Below, one piece after another: positions 52,782 through 61,017 of a stretch of 64,000 nt of DNA. How positions within the stretch are numbered: position 1 is the first letter of the stretch; each line of letters opens with the position of its first letter. The notes below the pieces were generated by a model. The model was not told the origin of the DNA, did not search any database, and was given only the letters and a program-made list of their open reading frames with translations. Origin of the DNA: Spirochaetales bacterium (lineage in GTDB: Bacteria > Spirochaetota > Spirochaetia > UBA9216); assembly GCA_016342585.1 (NCBI GenBank), contig JAEINK010000006.1, forward strand, positions 62,001 through 126,000, in the 5' to 3' direction. A program made the position numbers and the translations under genes.

Positions 52782-53642
52782 CAGGCTCTTCAGATACCCT
52801 CCAAGGGTTTTACATTGATCTGAATCCAGATAGATTCCTTTAATCAGCACCTTATCTTTGTCATAATCTCTGTTTCTTGCCCTATCATGTTTACGATTTA
52901 ACTCTGTAATTCTAATAATTCCCGGGTGGGTATTACTCCGACACCGAAATACAGCCAATTTCAAGCGGACGGGGTCTTCGGGGGCTTTATACAATTCAAG
53001 AAGCCCCGTCGAATCGCCACCTTCCAGAGATTTCTGCAAGGCAGACCAATCTGAGGGCATGTTCAGATCACCCCGTTCAACTTCAGGATCCAAAAAATGA
53101 TGGCATTCAGAACAGAAAAACTCTTCCTGAGCGGTAAAATAGGAGCCTACAGTAACAACGGCTAAAAGGACACCCAATTCGATGAGTACAGTACTGACAG
53201 GATCTGTTTCAACATGCATTCCTCTTTCAAGAACTCGGCTGAAGCTTATATAGAAAGGAATACCGTTCGAAAAAGCTTCCTGCATCCCGGACCAGACGGA
53301 TGAAGGCAGAATTACAAGAGGATGCTCCGGATGGAGTTTTGCCACCCGGATAATCCAGGAAGCATAGGTTCCGCAAGCAACGGTGAAAACACTCCAGAGA
53401 ACGGCAAACAGACGGTTTTGGAATTTACCAAACCGGACGGCCCCCCGATGAAGGATAGCAAGAGTGAAGGCAAAAATGAATAAAAACAGCAATTGAAGCC
53501 AATCAAGGGTAACCGAGTATTTGGCCCAGACAAAACCCCATGACAAGAGAAACGATATAATGATCGTTAAAAGGCCGGCTTTTAGGACTCCTTTCAGAGG
53601 GACGGGACCGGATGATTTATAATAGACTCCTGAAGCTTGCAT
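52773..53642 (-). CDS. Membrane protein with C-terminal zinc-ribbon-like motif
   Basis: 289 residues with AGGAG before the ATG. Four transmembrane helices (about 20-45, 48-68, 75-100, 145-165). After them, CSECHHFLD (about 175-183) supplies one CxxC, but a second CxxC is not seen; only one further Cys occurs (RCRSN). The C-terminal 100 residues are cytoplasmic and basic. No family recognised. Confidence 0.65.
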   Translation of the reverse strand: MQASGVYYKSSGPVPLKGVLKAGLLTIIISFLLSWGFVWAKYSVTLDWLQLLFLFIFAFTLAILHRGAVRFGKFQNRLFAVLWSVFTVACGTYASWIIRVAKLHPEHPLVILPSSVWSGMQEAFSNGIPFYISFSRVLERGMHVETDPVSTVLIELGVLLAVVTVGSYFTAQEEFFCSECHHFLDPEVERGDLNMPSDWSALQKSLEGGDSTGLLELYKAPEDPVRLKLAVFRCRSNTHPGIIRITELNRKHDRARNRDYDKDKVLIKGIYLDSDQCKTLGGYLKSLKK

Positions 53643-53793
53643 ATTGATCTCCTGTATAACAAGGCTTTTTCGGCAGTTGATTCCTTAAAAATTAGCATTA
53701 TTGAGTGGCAAACTCAATCACAATATTTTTTGATTTGCTATTTACAAATATCTATGGTAAAAATTTGTATCTTATTTTAAGGGTGGGACCAAA

Positions 53794-54060
53794 ATGAAAT
53801 TATCCGGGATTGGGCTTGTAAAACGCATTATATTCATATTTTTTCTTGTCATAGGAATCATTATAGCCATTTCAGGGATAGTTTCCGGTGAGTTTTTTGG
53901 CGGCCTCTTGATGGGGGCTGCTGTTTTCATCATCCCCGTATTTCTCATAAATTATCTCTTCAGCGTTTTTGCCGCTGTCTTTGGTAAAAAGAGAGAGACG
54001 CCCTCATCAGATGAGGAGAATCAGGCCACTGATAGTCAGTCCGGCGGCAGTTCCGAATAA
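53794..54060 (+). CDS. Two-helix membrane protein
   Basis: 88 residues with AAGGGTGGG before the ATG. Two hydrophobic helices (IIFIFFLVIGIIIAISGIV, FFGGLLMGAAVFIIPVFLI) and a Ser/Glu-rich hydrophilic tail. Its last 54 nt overlap the 3' end of the KAS III gene on the opposite strand. Function unknown. Confidence 0.65.
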   Translation: MKLSGIGLVKRIIFIFFLVIGIIIAISGIVSGEFFGGLLMGAAVFIIPVFLINYLFSVFAAVFGKKRETPSSDEENQATDSQSGGSSE

Positions 54061-54939
54061 AAGAACCTTACTTCCCTCCTTTACAAGCCCCTCATCCAGA
54101 GCCAGGGCCAGCATATAGGGGACGGAGGCGGCGATCATATTCCCGTACTCCTGAACATAATTCATATACCCCTCTTCCGGCACTCCCAACTTCGCCATCA
54201 CCAGGGGGAGAGCCCGGCTTGCCTGATGAGGGATTATCATATCGATATCTTTAAGACTGTACCCGCTCTCTTTTTCCAGGAGAGTGATAAAATCCGGAAC
54301 CTTTTTGGCCACAAGACGTAAAACCTTCGGGCCTTTCATGTCAAAAAGATAATCATCTTCCGTCTCTTCGTTATAGTGACGGGCATGCATCGAGCTAAGA
54401 CCGCCACGTATCTCCGTATCATGAGCACCCTCAACCCAGGTCTGCTGAAGGCCGTAAAGGACCCCGGAAGCCCTCTCAGTGGCTTTCTCTATAATAAAGG
54501 CTGCCGCAGCATCACTGAAGAGCTCAAAGCTCTCCTTCTGTTTGGGGTTGATCCCCAAAGAGGCGGTTTCTGCTGTAAGGATAAGCACCCGCTTATATCT
54601 ATCCGCATCAATCAGATACGACACGGTATCCAGGGCAGAAATAAAACTTGTGCAGGTCGTATTAATATCCATACAGGGGATTGGTTTTCGGGTACCATAT
54701 TCCCGGCTGATAAGTGCTGCGGAGCAGGGAATGGGCTGGTAACCTATGGCACTGGCAAAGACAATCAGGTCCATATCTTCAATTGTCAGACTGCATTTTT
54801 CAAGAGCCTGATCAATCGCCGTTTTCGACATGGTAAAATGGCTCTGATGTTTATCCATCCGGTGCCTTTTATTCTTACCGAACATGAGTATTTTATTCCC
54901 CTTATCCTTTCCATAGCCGATAATTTTCAAGTTTCTCAT
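54007..54939 (-). CDS. Beta-ketoacyl synthase III-like condensing enzyme
   Basis: 310 residues. The KAS III triad is readable: Cys96 in NTTCTSF, His238 in IIPHQAS, Asn267 in EYGNMIA. GTAAGLTISGL near the end is the usual C-terminal loop. It is more like accessory KAS III/OleA-type enzymes than housekeeping FabH, because the first 30 residues lack the standard N-terminal strand motif and it lies among accessory biosynthesis genes. It would condense acyl or malonyl thioesters. It is the last gene of the 54-61 kb operon and overlaps the adenylate-forming gene by 4 nt. Confidence 0.88.
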   Translation of the reverse strand: MRNLKIIGYGKDKGNKILMFGKNKRHRMDKHQSHFTMSKTAIDQALEKCSLTIEDMDLIVFASAIGYQPIPCSAALISREYGTRKPIPCMDINTTCTSFISALDTVSYLIDADRYKRVLILTAETASLGINPKQKESFELFSDAAAAFIIEKATERASGVLYGLQQTWVEGAHDTEIRGGLSSMHARHYNEETEDDYLFDMKGPKVLRLVAKKVPDFITLLEKESGYSLKDIDMIIPHQASRALPLVMAKLGVPEEGYMNYVQEYGNMIAASVPYMLALALDEGLVKEGSKVLLFGTAAGLTISGLILLI

Positions 54940-56243
54940 AGGTGTATAACCCTCTTCATTTTTTTGTCGATCCGGTGAATGTAATCCCCAAAGGAGAGAC
55001 GGGGCGCAACGATTTGGAATTGTTCAAAAACCCGGTGAAATTCCTCGGTTAAACTTTTCTGTATTTCATTTATATCCATATTTGAGTCATATTCAAGCAG
55101 GAGGGTAACATTATTTTTATCCGTCTGGATGACCTGGTAATTCCGGATGCCCGCCACATAAAGGATCCCCCTTCGGATGATGTCGGGAAATAGTTTTACG
55201 TCTCCCCCACCCTTTCCTTCAAACAGAAAGACATCATCCTCCCGGCCTTCGATTTTCTCCAGCGCCATAAAAGGGGTCCCGCAGGGGCAGGCTGTACTTT
55301 TATGTACCAGGACATCATTCAAACGATAGCGAACTATGGGCTGGGATCGTCTGGTGAAATCGGTGATGATCGGGATAAACCGGTGGTCGTCGATGGGCTC
55401 CTCTTCTATCATGACTATATCTTCATTGAGGTGAAGGGTTCCATATTCACATGTGTATCCAAGAAACCCTTCGGTACATTGATACACCTGAAAGATCACA
55501 TCCCGGGAAAACTGTTCTTTAAAGTAATCCCGGTCTTTATCTTCCAGAACCTCCGCGACAGATACCACTTTATCAAGCTTAACTTTCAGATCCCCGGAGG
55601 CGACAGCATCTGCCAGGATCATCAATACGGATGGAGGAGCAATCAGCACATTCGGCTGAGTCTCATTTAAGGTTCTGATATGTTCCCTCATTGGCTGATA
55701 GATATCGTAGTAGATAAAACCAATTTTCTTCGTTCTGACATTCTCATAAAGGGTACTGTTGGCCCTGAGAAAAAAGGCGATCTCCTGATGACCGGAGATC
55801 TTCGGCAGGACCCGGCCAAGAATGGTCCCGGTCCAGATATCAGCCTCCTTCCGGCTGGCCAGGAAGAGGCCCCGATGGTTTGAAGTCCCTGAAGAGAGGC
55901 CTACCGTCATCCCCTTCATCCTGCCGGAGAAATCTCTACTCTTCTCCGAATCAATGGCCATCCTGAAGGCCTCTTCCTTTGTAATGGCCACACAGACCAG
56001 CTCATCAAAATGCTCCATCATGGTTTGTTTCTCCATGATGGGCAGAGACTGAAAACCGCCATTTTTCAGATAGTTTTTATAGTAGGGGGATTTTGATTTA
56101 AGGTGGCGAAGCAGTTTCCGGAGACCCCGTTTTTGATGCGACCTGACGGCCTTTACGGATTTAAATCTGGTGGTATTTCTATATTTCAGGTAATTGAAAA
56201 TGACCCGTACTTTATTCTGCATGGATGTAAACCTCATCACCAT
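54936..56243 (-). CDS. Adenylate-forming enzyme, F390-synthetase/PaaK-related
   Basis: 435 residues. The GLSSGTSNHRGLF loop (about 112-124) is the P-loop-like A3 motif, and QCTEGFLGYTCE (about 255) and RYRLNDVLV (about 315) correspond to A5 and A7. It matches the clade of CapK/PaaK/F390-synthetase-like proteins often linked to KAS III genes. CPCG near 330 is a Cys pair also seen in PaaK relatives. It should activate a carboxylate as acyl-AMP for a following transferase or condensing step. It overlaps the MBL gene by 32 nt. Confidence 0.87.
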   Translation of the reverse strand: MVMRFTSMQNKVRVIFNYLKYRNTTRFKSVKAVRSHQKRGLRKLLRHLKSKSPYYKNYLKNGGFQSLPIMEKQTMMEHFDELVCVAITKEEAFRMAIDSEKSRDFSGRMKGMTVGLSSGTSNHRGLFLASRKEADIWTGTILGRVLPKISGHQEIAFFLRANSTLYENVRTKKIGFIYYDIYQPMREHIRTLNETQPNVLIAPPSVLMILADAVASGDLKVKLDKVVSVAEVLEDKDRDYFKEQFSRDVIFQVYQCTEGFLGYTCEYGTLHLNEDIVMIEEEPIDDHRFIPIITDFTRRSQPIVRYRLNDVLVHKSTACPCGTPFMALEKIEGREDDVFLFEGKGGGDVKLFPDIIRRGILYVAGIRNYQVIQTDKNNVTLLLEYDSNMDINEIQKSLTEEFHRVFEQFQIVAPRLSFGDYIHRIDKKMKRVIHL

Positions 56244-57003
56244 GTGTGCTGATAATCTGCACCCCTTTCAAAGTCTGAAGCTTACCAATGGTATCCATAT
56301 AGGTATTATAATCATTCTGAACCTTACGAGGGAAATATCTCATATCCTTTATAAGATAATTCAAATCCCAGACGGCATCCCCGATATAAAACAACTGCAC
56401 CTCGGGTAGATAAACCCCCAATTGCCCATGAGCATGACCGGGAAGTCCAATTAACCATACAGATCCATCGCCATAGAGATCTTCCCCTGAAAACCCGGTC
56501 AGTGGTGTTTTGTTTTCAAGGGTATAGGCTGTAATGCGCTCCTGAACATCCGGGCCAATCTGATTCTTGAAGATCATATCCCGCAACCCTGATTTTTTGA
56601 TCAATCCTTCACTCTCTACACTCATGACAAGCTTTGTATGGGGGAAATCATAGACACCGCCGATATGATCCGGGTGTAAGTGGGTGAGTATAATCGTGTG
56701 AACTGAATCCGGCTCTATTTTATCCCGGACCAATTGAGAGCGTATGGCATCTTCAGGATTAAAGGTAATTGGATTCAGCCTGTTATAGAGCCAGGATACC
56801 AACCCGTTCTGCCGGACTCGATGGCTGTACCCCGTATCGATAAGAATCAAACCATGGACGGGGTGTTCTATCAACATAACCCGGGCCTGAAAATCGACCT
56901 TCTGAGAGGAATGGCCTTTAAACATATGGCTGAGGTTATTGGTACAGAATCCGCAGTTATAGAATTTAATGTTTCGTATGATTTTCCCGGTACCATGCGG
57001 CAT
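56212..57003 (-). CDS. Metallo-beta-lactamase-fold hydrolase
   Basis: 263 residues. The metal motif HLHPDHIGG (about 108-116) with downstream LPGHAHG (about 193) and STHGD (about 254) gives the HxHxDH-H-D-H set. The overall pattern resembles lactonase- or thioesterase-like MBL proteins. Within this operon a thioester or lactone substrate is plausible. It overlaps the SDR gene by 38 nt. Confidence 0.87.
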   Translation of the reverse strand: MPHGTGKIIRNIKFYNCGFCTNNLSHMFKGHSSQKVDFQARVMLIEHPVHGLILIDTGYSHRVRQNGLVSWLYNRLNPITFNPEDAIRSQLVRDKIEPDSVHTIILTHLHPDHIGGVYDFPHTKLVMSVESEGLIKKSGLRDMIFKNQIGPDVQERITAYTLENKTPLTGFSGEDLYGDGSVWLIGLPGHAHGQLGVYLPEVQLFYIGDAVWDLNYLIKDMRYFPRKVQNDYNTYMDTIGKLQTLKGVQIISTHGDEVYIHAE

Positions 57004-57964
57004 AAATGGCGATCCCCTCTTTTATAGAATATAATGGTTTATATCCGAGTTCCTCTTTTGCTTTTTCAATAGATAAAGTCTGACTGTACCCAAGAGTCAT
57101 CAGGGTGTATCGGGTAAACAGGGGCTCCCTTTTAATATGCAAAGCCTTAAAAACAGCCTCTACCAGAGATATGAACCTGAAAAGCCCCTTGAATTTCATA
57201 TTTATAAACCTGGGTTTACTGCCTATGCTGCTCAGGAACAGCTCCAGGATCTCTTTAAAAGCCATGGGTTCATCATTGGATATATTATAGATCCCACCGT
57301 CAATCCCCGGTTTTGTCACTGCAAGCCAGATACTGTGGGCCACATTTTCAACATAGGTAATATCAACCAGGTTCTGCCCGCCATTAAACAGGGGCAGACC
57401 AAATTTCTCGTTGGCACGCATCAGCCGGGGTATCACCGAGGCATCACCGATGCCAAAAAGACCGCGCGGGCGAATAATCACCTTTTCAAAACTTCCTTTC
57501 TGCCAGCCGGTCACCGCCGCCTCGGCCAGGATCTTGGTCTGTATATAAAAATTAAGGTCATTTGCGGTATCCACATCGGCCTCTTTTATATTCAACCTGT
57601 CGGAAGGACCCGTATAGATACTCGGTGAAGATATAAAAACCAGCCGTGAGACTCCCTTTCGGTGGCAGGCGTTCAATACATTTTCCGTACCCTTCACATT
57701 GGCCTTGTAAAAAGCATCGTAAGGCCCCCACACCGAAGAGAGGGCGCCGGCGTGAACCACCGAGTGACACCCCTCCACAGCCCGGTCCACATCGGCTTCG
57801 ATTTCAAGATGGCCCTGAACAAAGCGAATACCTTTCGATAGAAGCGCCTGGCCTTTTTCCGCATTCCGTCCAAAAGCAACTACCGAATACCCCTTTTCGG
57901 AGAATAACCTTACCAGATATCCCCCCAGAAATCCGGTGGCTCCGGTTATACAGATCTTATCCAT
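56966..57964 (-). CDS. NAD-dependent epimerase/3-beta-HSD-type reductase (OleD-like)
   Basis: 332 residues. The Rossmann motif TGATGFLGG (about 8-16), SSPSIY (about 114) and YIQTK (Tyr-xxx-Lys, about 138-142) form the SDR catalytic triad. The extended SDR layout resembles 3-beta-hydroxysteroid dehydrogenases and OleD, which reduce a beta-keto group after an OleA condensation. Next to a KAS III gene this suggests reduction of its product. Confidence 0.88.
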   Translation of the reverse strand: MDKICITGATGFLGGYLVRLFSEKGYSVVAFGRNAEKGQALLSKGIRFVQGHLEIEADVDRAVEGCHSVVHAGALSSVWGPYDAFYKANVKGTENVLNACHRKGVSRLVFISSPSIYTGPSDRLNIKEADVDTANDLNFYIQTKILAEAAVTGWQKGSFEKVIIRPRGLFGIGDASVIPRLMRANEKFGLPLFNGGQNLVDITYVENVAHSIWLAVTKPGIDGGIYNISNDEPMAFKEILELFLSSIGSKPRFINMKFKGLFRFISLVEAVFKALHIKREPLFTRYTLMTLGYSQTLSIEKAKEELGYKPLYSIKEGIAIYAAWYRENHTKH

Positions 57965-58002
57965 TGTCGATTCTCCCTATTCACAAACAGATTAATAGAT
58001 TT

Positions 58003-59157
58003 TCAGGAACCATTCCACTCAATATCCGCCGTAGTGGCGTCTAACAGTGAGACCCCGCGAGCCACAGCACGAAGTTTCATCCGGGTAAGGCAATATCCCT
58101 GCATAAAAAAAGGTTTGAAATCTCCGGGATACCATAATATATCACGGGCGGATTTTAAATCATGCCACCAGGGGATCAGGCTTTTTCGGGCCAGGGCCCG
58201 GGGTAGACCGTGGCTCCACATGGGAAAAGTCAACTGCATGGTTTTCCCCGGTGTGGGAAGAACCAAACCCTCACTCTCACAGGTAATGGCGGCCGAAAGT
58301 CCCGGCTGGTCCCGGAAAAGGTGGATCCCGCTGGTTAACCGGGGGTTACATTCAATGAGAACAGGGGTGCCCCCTTCCGGGACAATAAAATCAAAGGCCA
58401 GCTGACCAGTCCAATCGGAATACCCTCCCATCTGTCGAACAGCCTCCTGCAAGCCGGGGACATCCCGCGGGGTAAACCAGATGGCGGACCCGATGCCCGC
58501 CTTATGGACAATGGGATAAGAGCAAAATGCCACCATGTTCCCCTTCTGAAAAACGCTCCAGACAGCATATTCGTCCCCCCGAATAAATTGCTGGAGGACC
58601 CAGTTTCGATTTAAATATTCAAACTCCTTCACGGCCTGCGAGAAAGAAGGTTTTATCAGGACCCGGGAACCAAAACGTGAAAACTCGGGCTTTAGAACCC
58701 ATTTTTGATCCGAATCAAAATATGATTTCAACTCGTCCTTACCGGAAATAAGATGGGTCACAGGTGATATAAGACCTGCTGATTCCGCCAGTTTTGAAAT
58801 CTCGTATTTACTGTGAACCTGACGCAGCTTCGTAAGGGGTGGTGTAAATATCAGGCAGGTCCCGGAAAGCCGCTGGTGGGCACGCCCGATCCAGAATACC
58901 TCTTCACAGGTCGGGAGAAGCAGATCTATCTTATGTATAATAAGAGCCCTCTCCAAATCACCGGCAAAAGCCTCAAAATCCAGGAGTGGAGATGTAAGCC
59001 TTATACTCCCCTGAAGCCGGTTGGAGAAGCTGGTAATGGTTCCCCCCATAGTTTCGGCAAGCCACACCTTATGCCCGCCTGCCGAGAGAACTCTAACCAG
59101 GTCGAGTGTTGCCGGGGCACGCCCGCCGGTCACCATGATCCGCTGTGACAGCCCCAT
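58003..59157 (-). CDS. ATP-grasp carboxylate ligase
   Basis: 384 residues. The N-terminal preATP-grasp region (VTGGRAPATLDLVRVLSAGGH) is followed by the ATP-grasp core: WVLKPEFSRFGSRVL (nucleotide loop), NWVLQQFIRGDEYAVWSVF and FDFIVPEGGTPVLIECNPRLTSG, which holds the Glu and Asn metal ligands. The domain pattern fits amide- or ester-forming ligases such as PCP-like proteins. It starts 1 nt before the acyltransferase-like gene's stop region, with which it is contiguous. Confidence 0.87.
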   Translation of the reverse strand: MGLSQRIMVTGGRAPATLDLVRVLSAGGHKVWLAETMGGTITSFSNRLQGSIRLTSPLLDFEAFAGDLERALIIHKIDLLLPTCEEVFWIGRAHQRLSGTCLIFTPPLTKLRQVHSKYEISKLAESAGLISPVTHLISGKDELKSYFDSDQKWVLKPEFSRFGSRVLIKPSFSQAVKEFEYLNRNWVLQQFIRGDEYAVWSVFQKGNMVAFCSYPIVHKAGIGSAIWFTPRDVPGLQEAVRQMGGYSDWTGQLAFDFIVPEGGTPVLIECNPRLTSGIHLFRDQPGLSAAITCESEGLVLPTPGKTMQLTFPMWSHGLPRALARKSLIPWWHDLKSARDILWYPGDFKPFFMQGYCLTRMKLRAVARGVSLLDATTADIEWNGS

Positions 59158-60291
59158 TCACAGCTCCTGCCGGGCAATCAACGGCACGGCAATTCGATCG
59201 GTCAGGACTTTAAGGAGATGCCATCGACGCTGAATGGCGCGGGGGAGATGCCGGGTATAGACCATATTGTATTCCAGGGCCGGTTCAGCCCCTCTGTGTT
59301 TTTTAAAGGCGCCCGCACCGGAACTGGCATGAATCTTCACTCCCAGGCGGCTTGCCTCCTCTACCCAGCAGTAACTTAAAGCCCGGTACAATCCTGTTGT
59401 TTTCGGCAGCCCGATATCATACCCAAAGATGGGGCAGGTACCATAGCCATGCCGGACATAAAAACCGAAAACCCCATCCATACGCCCCTCTCTTACCAGT
59501 CCCCTTAACTGAAGGGCTCCGGAGAGGCATTGTTTTTCCATATACAGACCTGTGAACTGGGGGTTTAAAGGGGAGTATTTATCCAGATACAGCTGATTAT
59601 AAAGGACCTCCGCCCTTAAATAATCTTCGGTTCTGAAATCCTCTGATGAGATCAGTGTATAGCCGGATTTGTCAAAGATTTGTTTATCAAGCTTAAAACT
59701 CCTCTTTCGTCTGACCTTATCGCTGTCCGGCTCCTGGTACCACACATAGCGGCTGAACACTGGTTCATAACCGAGTTTTGCTAAGCTGTTCAGGAGAAGA
59801 GGATTTGCCGAACCATCCACCGAGCGAAAGGCAATGGGAAAGGTATCGAACCGGTTCAGTAAAAGTTTATGGATAGTGGTGATCTCTTTCTCCTTCAGCT
59901 CCGAATATAAATTGGTTGAAAGCAGCCAGTTGTTTACATAAACCGCCGGTTCAAAAGAGCCTCGATCAAGAAAAGCCCCCAGGAGGCGGATTACCCCTTT
60001 CATAAATGAACCCAAAGGACGGGGGGATAGCTTCTCAGCCTCTTCCAGGGCATAGGTAATATAATGACTTTTAGGAGAACATATATAAGAATTGGATTCA
60101 GCTCTGTGACCGAGGGTCAAAGGCAGGAAAACATTTCCACTGTGTATAAAAAAAATATCTGCCTGAACATTCCGGATTAACTCCTGTATGGGGTTTTCCG
60201 AGAAGGGCATAAACCAGTTTTGTACAGAGGAGGCGTCCTCTGGCCAGGGGATTAATTTGAACTCATCAAGAGAGTATATCCGGGCTGTCAT
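59158..60291 (-). CDS. GNAT-fold/BioF2-like acyltransferase candidate
   Basis: 377 residues with no clear signal peptide. The C-terminal half (about 200-345: YLRAEVLYNQLYLDKYSPLNPQ, VREGRMDGVFGFYVRHG, LYRALSYCWVEEASRLG) has the strand-helix order of the BioF2/Acetyltransf_6 acyltransferases. The N-terminal half is unassigned. It is contiguous with the ATP-grasp gene, so it may transfer an acyl or aminoacyl group. The assignment is tentative. Confidence 0.65.
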   Translation of the reverse strand: MTARIYSLDEFKLIPWPEDASSVQNWFMPFSENPIQELIRNVQADIFFIHSGNVFLPLTLGHRAESNSYICSPKSHYITYALEEAEKLSPRPLGSFMKGVIRLLGAFLDRGSFEPAVYVNNWLLSTNLYSELKEKEITTIHKLLLNRFDTFPIAFRSVDGSANPLLLNSLAKLGYEPVFSRYVWYQEPDSDKVRRKRSFKLDKQIFDKSGYTLISSEDFRTEDYLRAEVLYNQLYLDKYSPLNPQFTGLYMEKQCLSGALQLRGLVREGRMDGVFGFYVRHGYGTCPIFGYDIGLPKTTGLYRALSYCWVEEASRLGVKIHASSGAGAFKKHRGAEPALEYNMVYTRHLPRAIQRRWHLLKVLTDRIAVPLIARQEL

Positions 60292-60351
60292 CGATCATCA
60301 TGTTGCTAATTTGTCCCGCTCTTGTCAACCTTAGAATGAATCTTACTAGGT

Positions 60352-60972
60352 TCACCTGTTGAAATGAAGGAGGAGCAGGGTCCCTCCCAGGACCGATGCA
60401 TCGGCCACGGCATGGGTTAAAAGAGTTAAGCCATACCCTTTATATTTCTGAGCCGCCCATCGCCAGAAAGCGGAGGCAACGGTAAGGATTAAGAAAAACA
60501 GCAACAGCCATGGAAGCCGTATAATGGAAAAAAGGACTATCATATGATACCCCGCAAAAACCATATCCTTCCAGTGTAATCGTTTATACGGATCGAATCC
60601 GGTTAAAGTCCGCCAGTAAACCTCTTCCAGGAGGGGATGAATCAGGGAAAAATAGGGGATAAAAAGGATCCACCCCATCCCCTGAAGCCCATAGGCCGGC
60701 AGCCATGCGGACAAAGAGATCCCCGGGCGGCTAAGATAAGACCACAAAAGAAACATAACCGGTGCGGCTAAGGCACAAAGGACGATCCCGGGAATCAGCA
60801 GAGGAAGAAAATACCCCCTTCTCATCTTTCCGGGGATTCCAGAAGGCCGGCGAAGAGCCAGAAAAACTATAATACCCAGATGATATAACCCCAGAGCTAT
60901 CCAGGCATTTTGAAAAAGAACCAGACCGATTAAAACAGCGGCGTATGGCAGGAGTGAAGTAAGTACATTCAT
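60352..60972 (-). CDS. CPBP-family intramembrane metalloprotease
   Basis: 206 residues, about six transmembrane helices. The Abi/CPBP motifs are present: EEVYWR (EExxxR) in LLEEVYWRTL, a His in FAGYHMIVL and His-x-x-x-Asp in HAVADAS. The usual role is prenyl-protein-type cleavage or bacteriocin self-immunity. It is the first gene of the seven-gene operon and has a promoter nine bases before its ATG. Confidence 0.83.
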   Translation of the reverse strand: MNVLTSLLPYAAVLIGLVLFQNAWIALGLYHLGIIVFLALRRPSGIPGKMRRGYFLPLLIPGIVLCALAAPVMFLLWSYLSRPGISLSAWLPAYGLQGMGWILFIPYFSLIHPLLEEVYWRTLTGFDPYKRLHWKDMVFAGYHMIVLFSIIRLPWLLLFFLILTVASAFWRWAAQKYKGYGLTLLTHAVADASVLGGTLLLLHFNR

Positions 60973-60981
60973 AGAGTATAA

Positions 60982-61010
60982 ATCATAGGAAAAGTTTTAA
61001 CAGCACTCAA
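60982..61010 (-). promoter_or_regulatory. Promoter of the seven-gene operon, predicts a near-leaderless mRNA
   Basis: On the minus strand TTGAGT (61010-61005), 17-nt spacer, TATGAT (60987-60982), nine bases to the ATG. It sits between the hybrid kinase stop (61018) and the CPBP gene, so the operon need not depend on the kinase promoter. Confidence 0.55.
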
Positions 61011-61017
61011 TGGGGAG

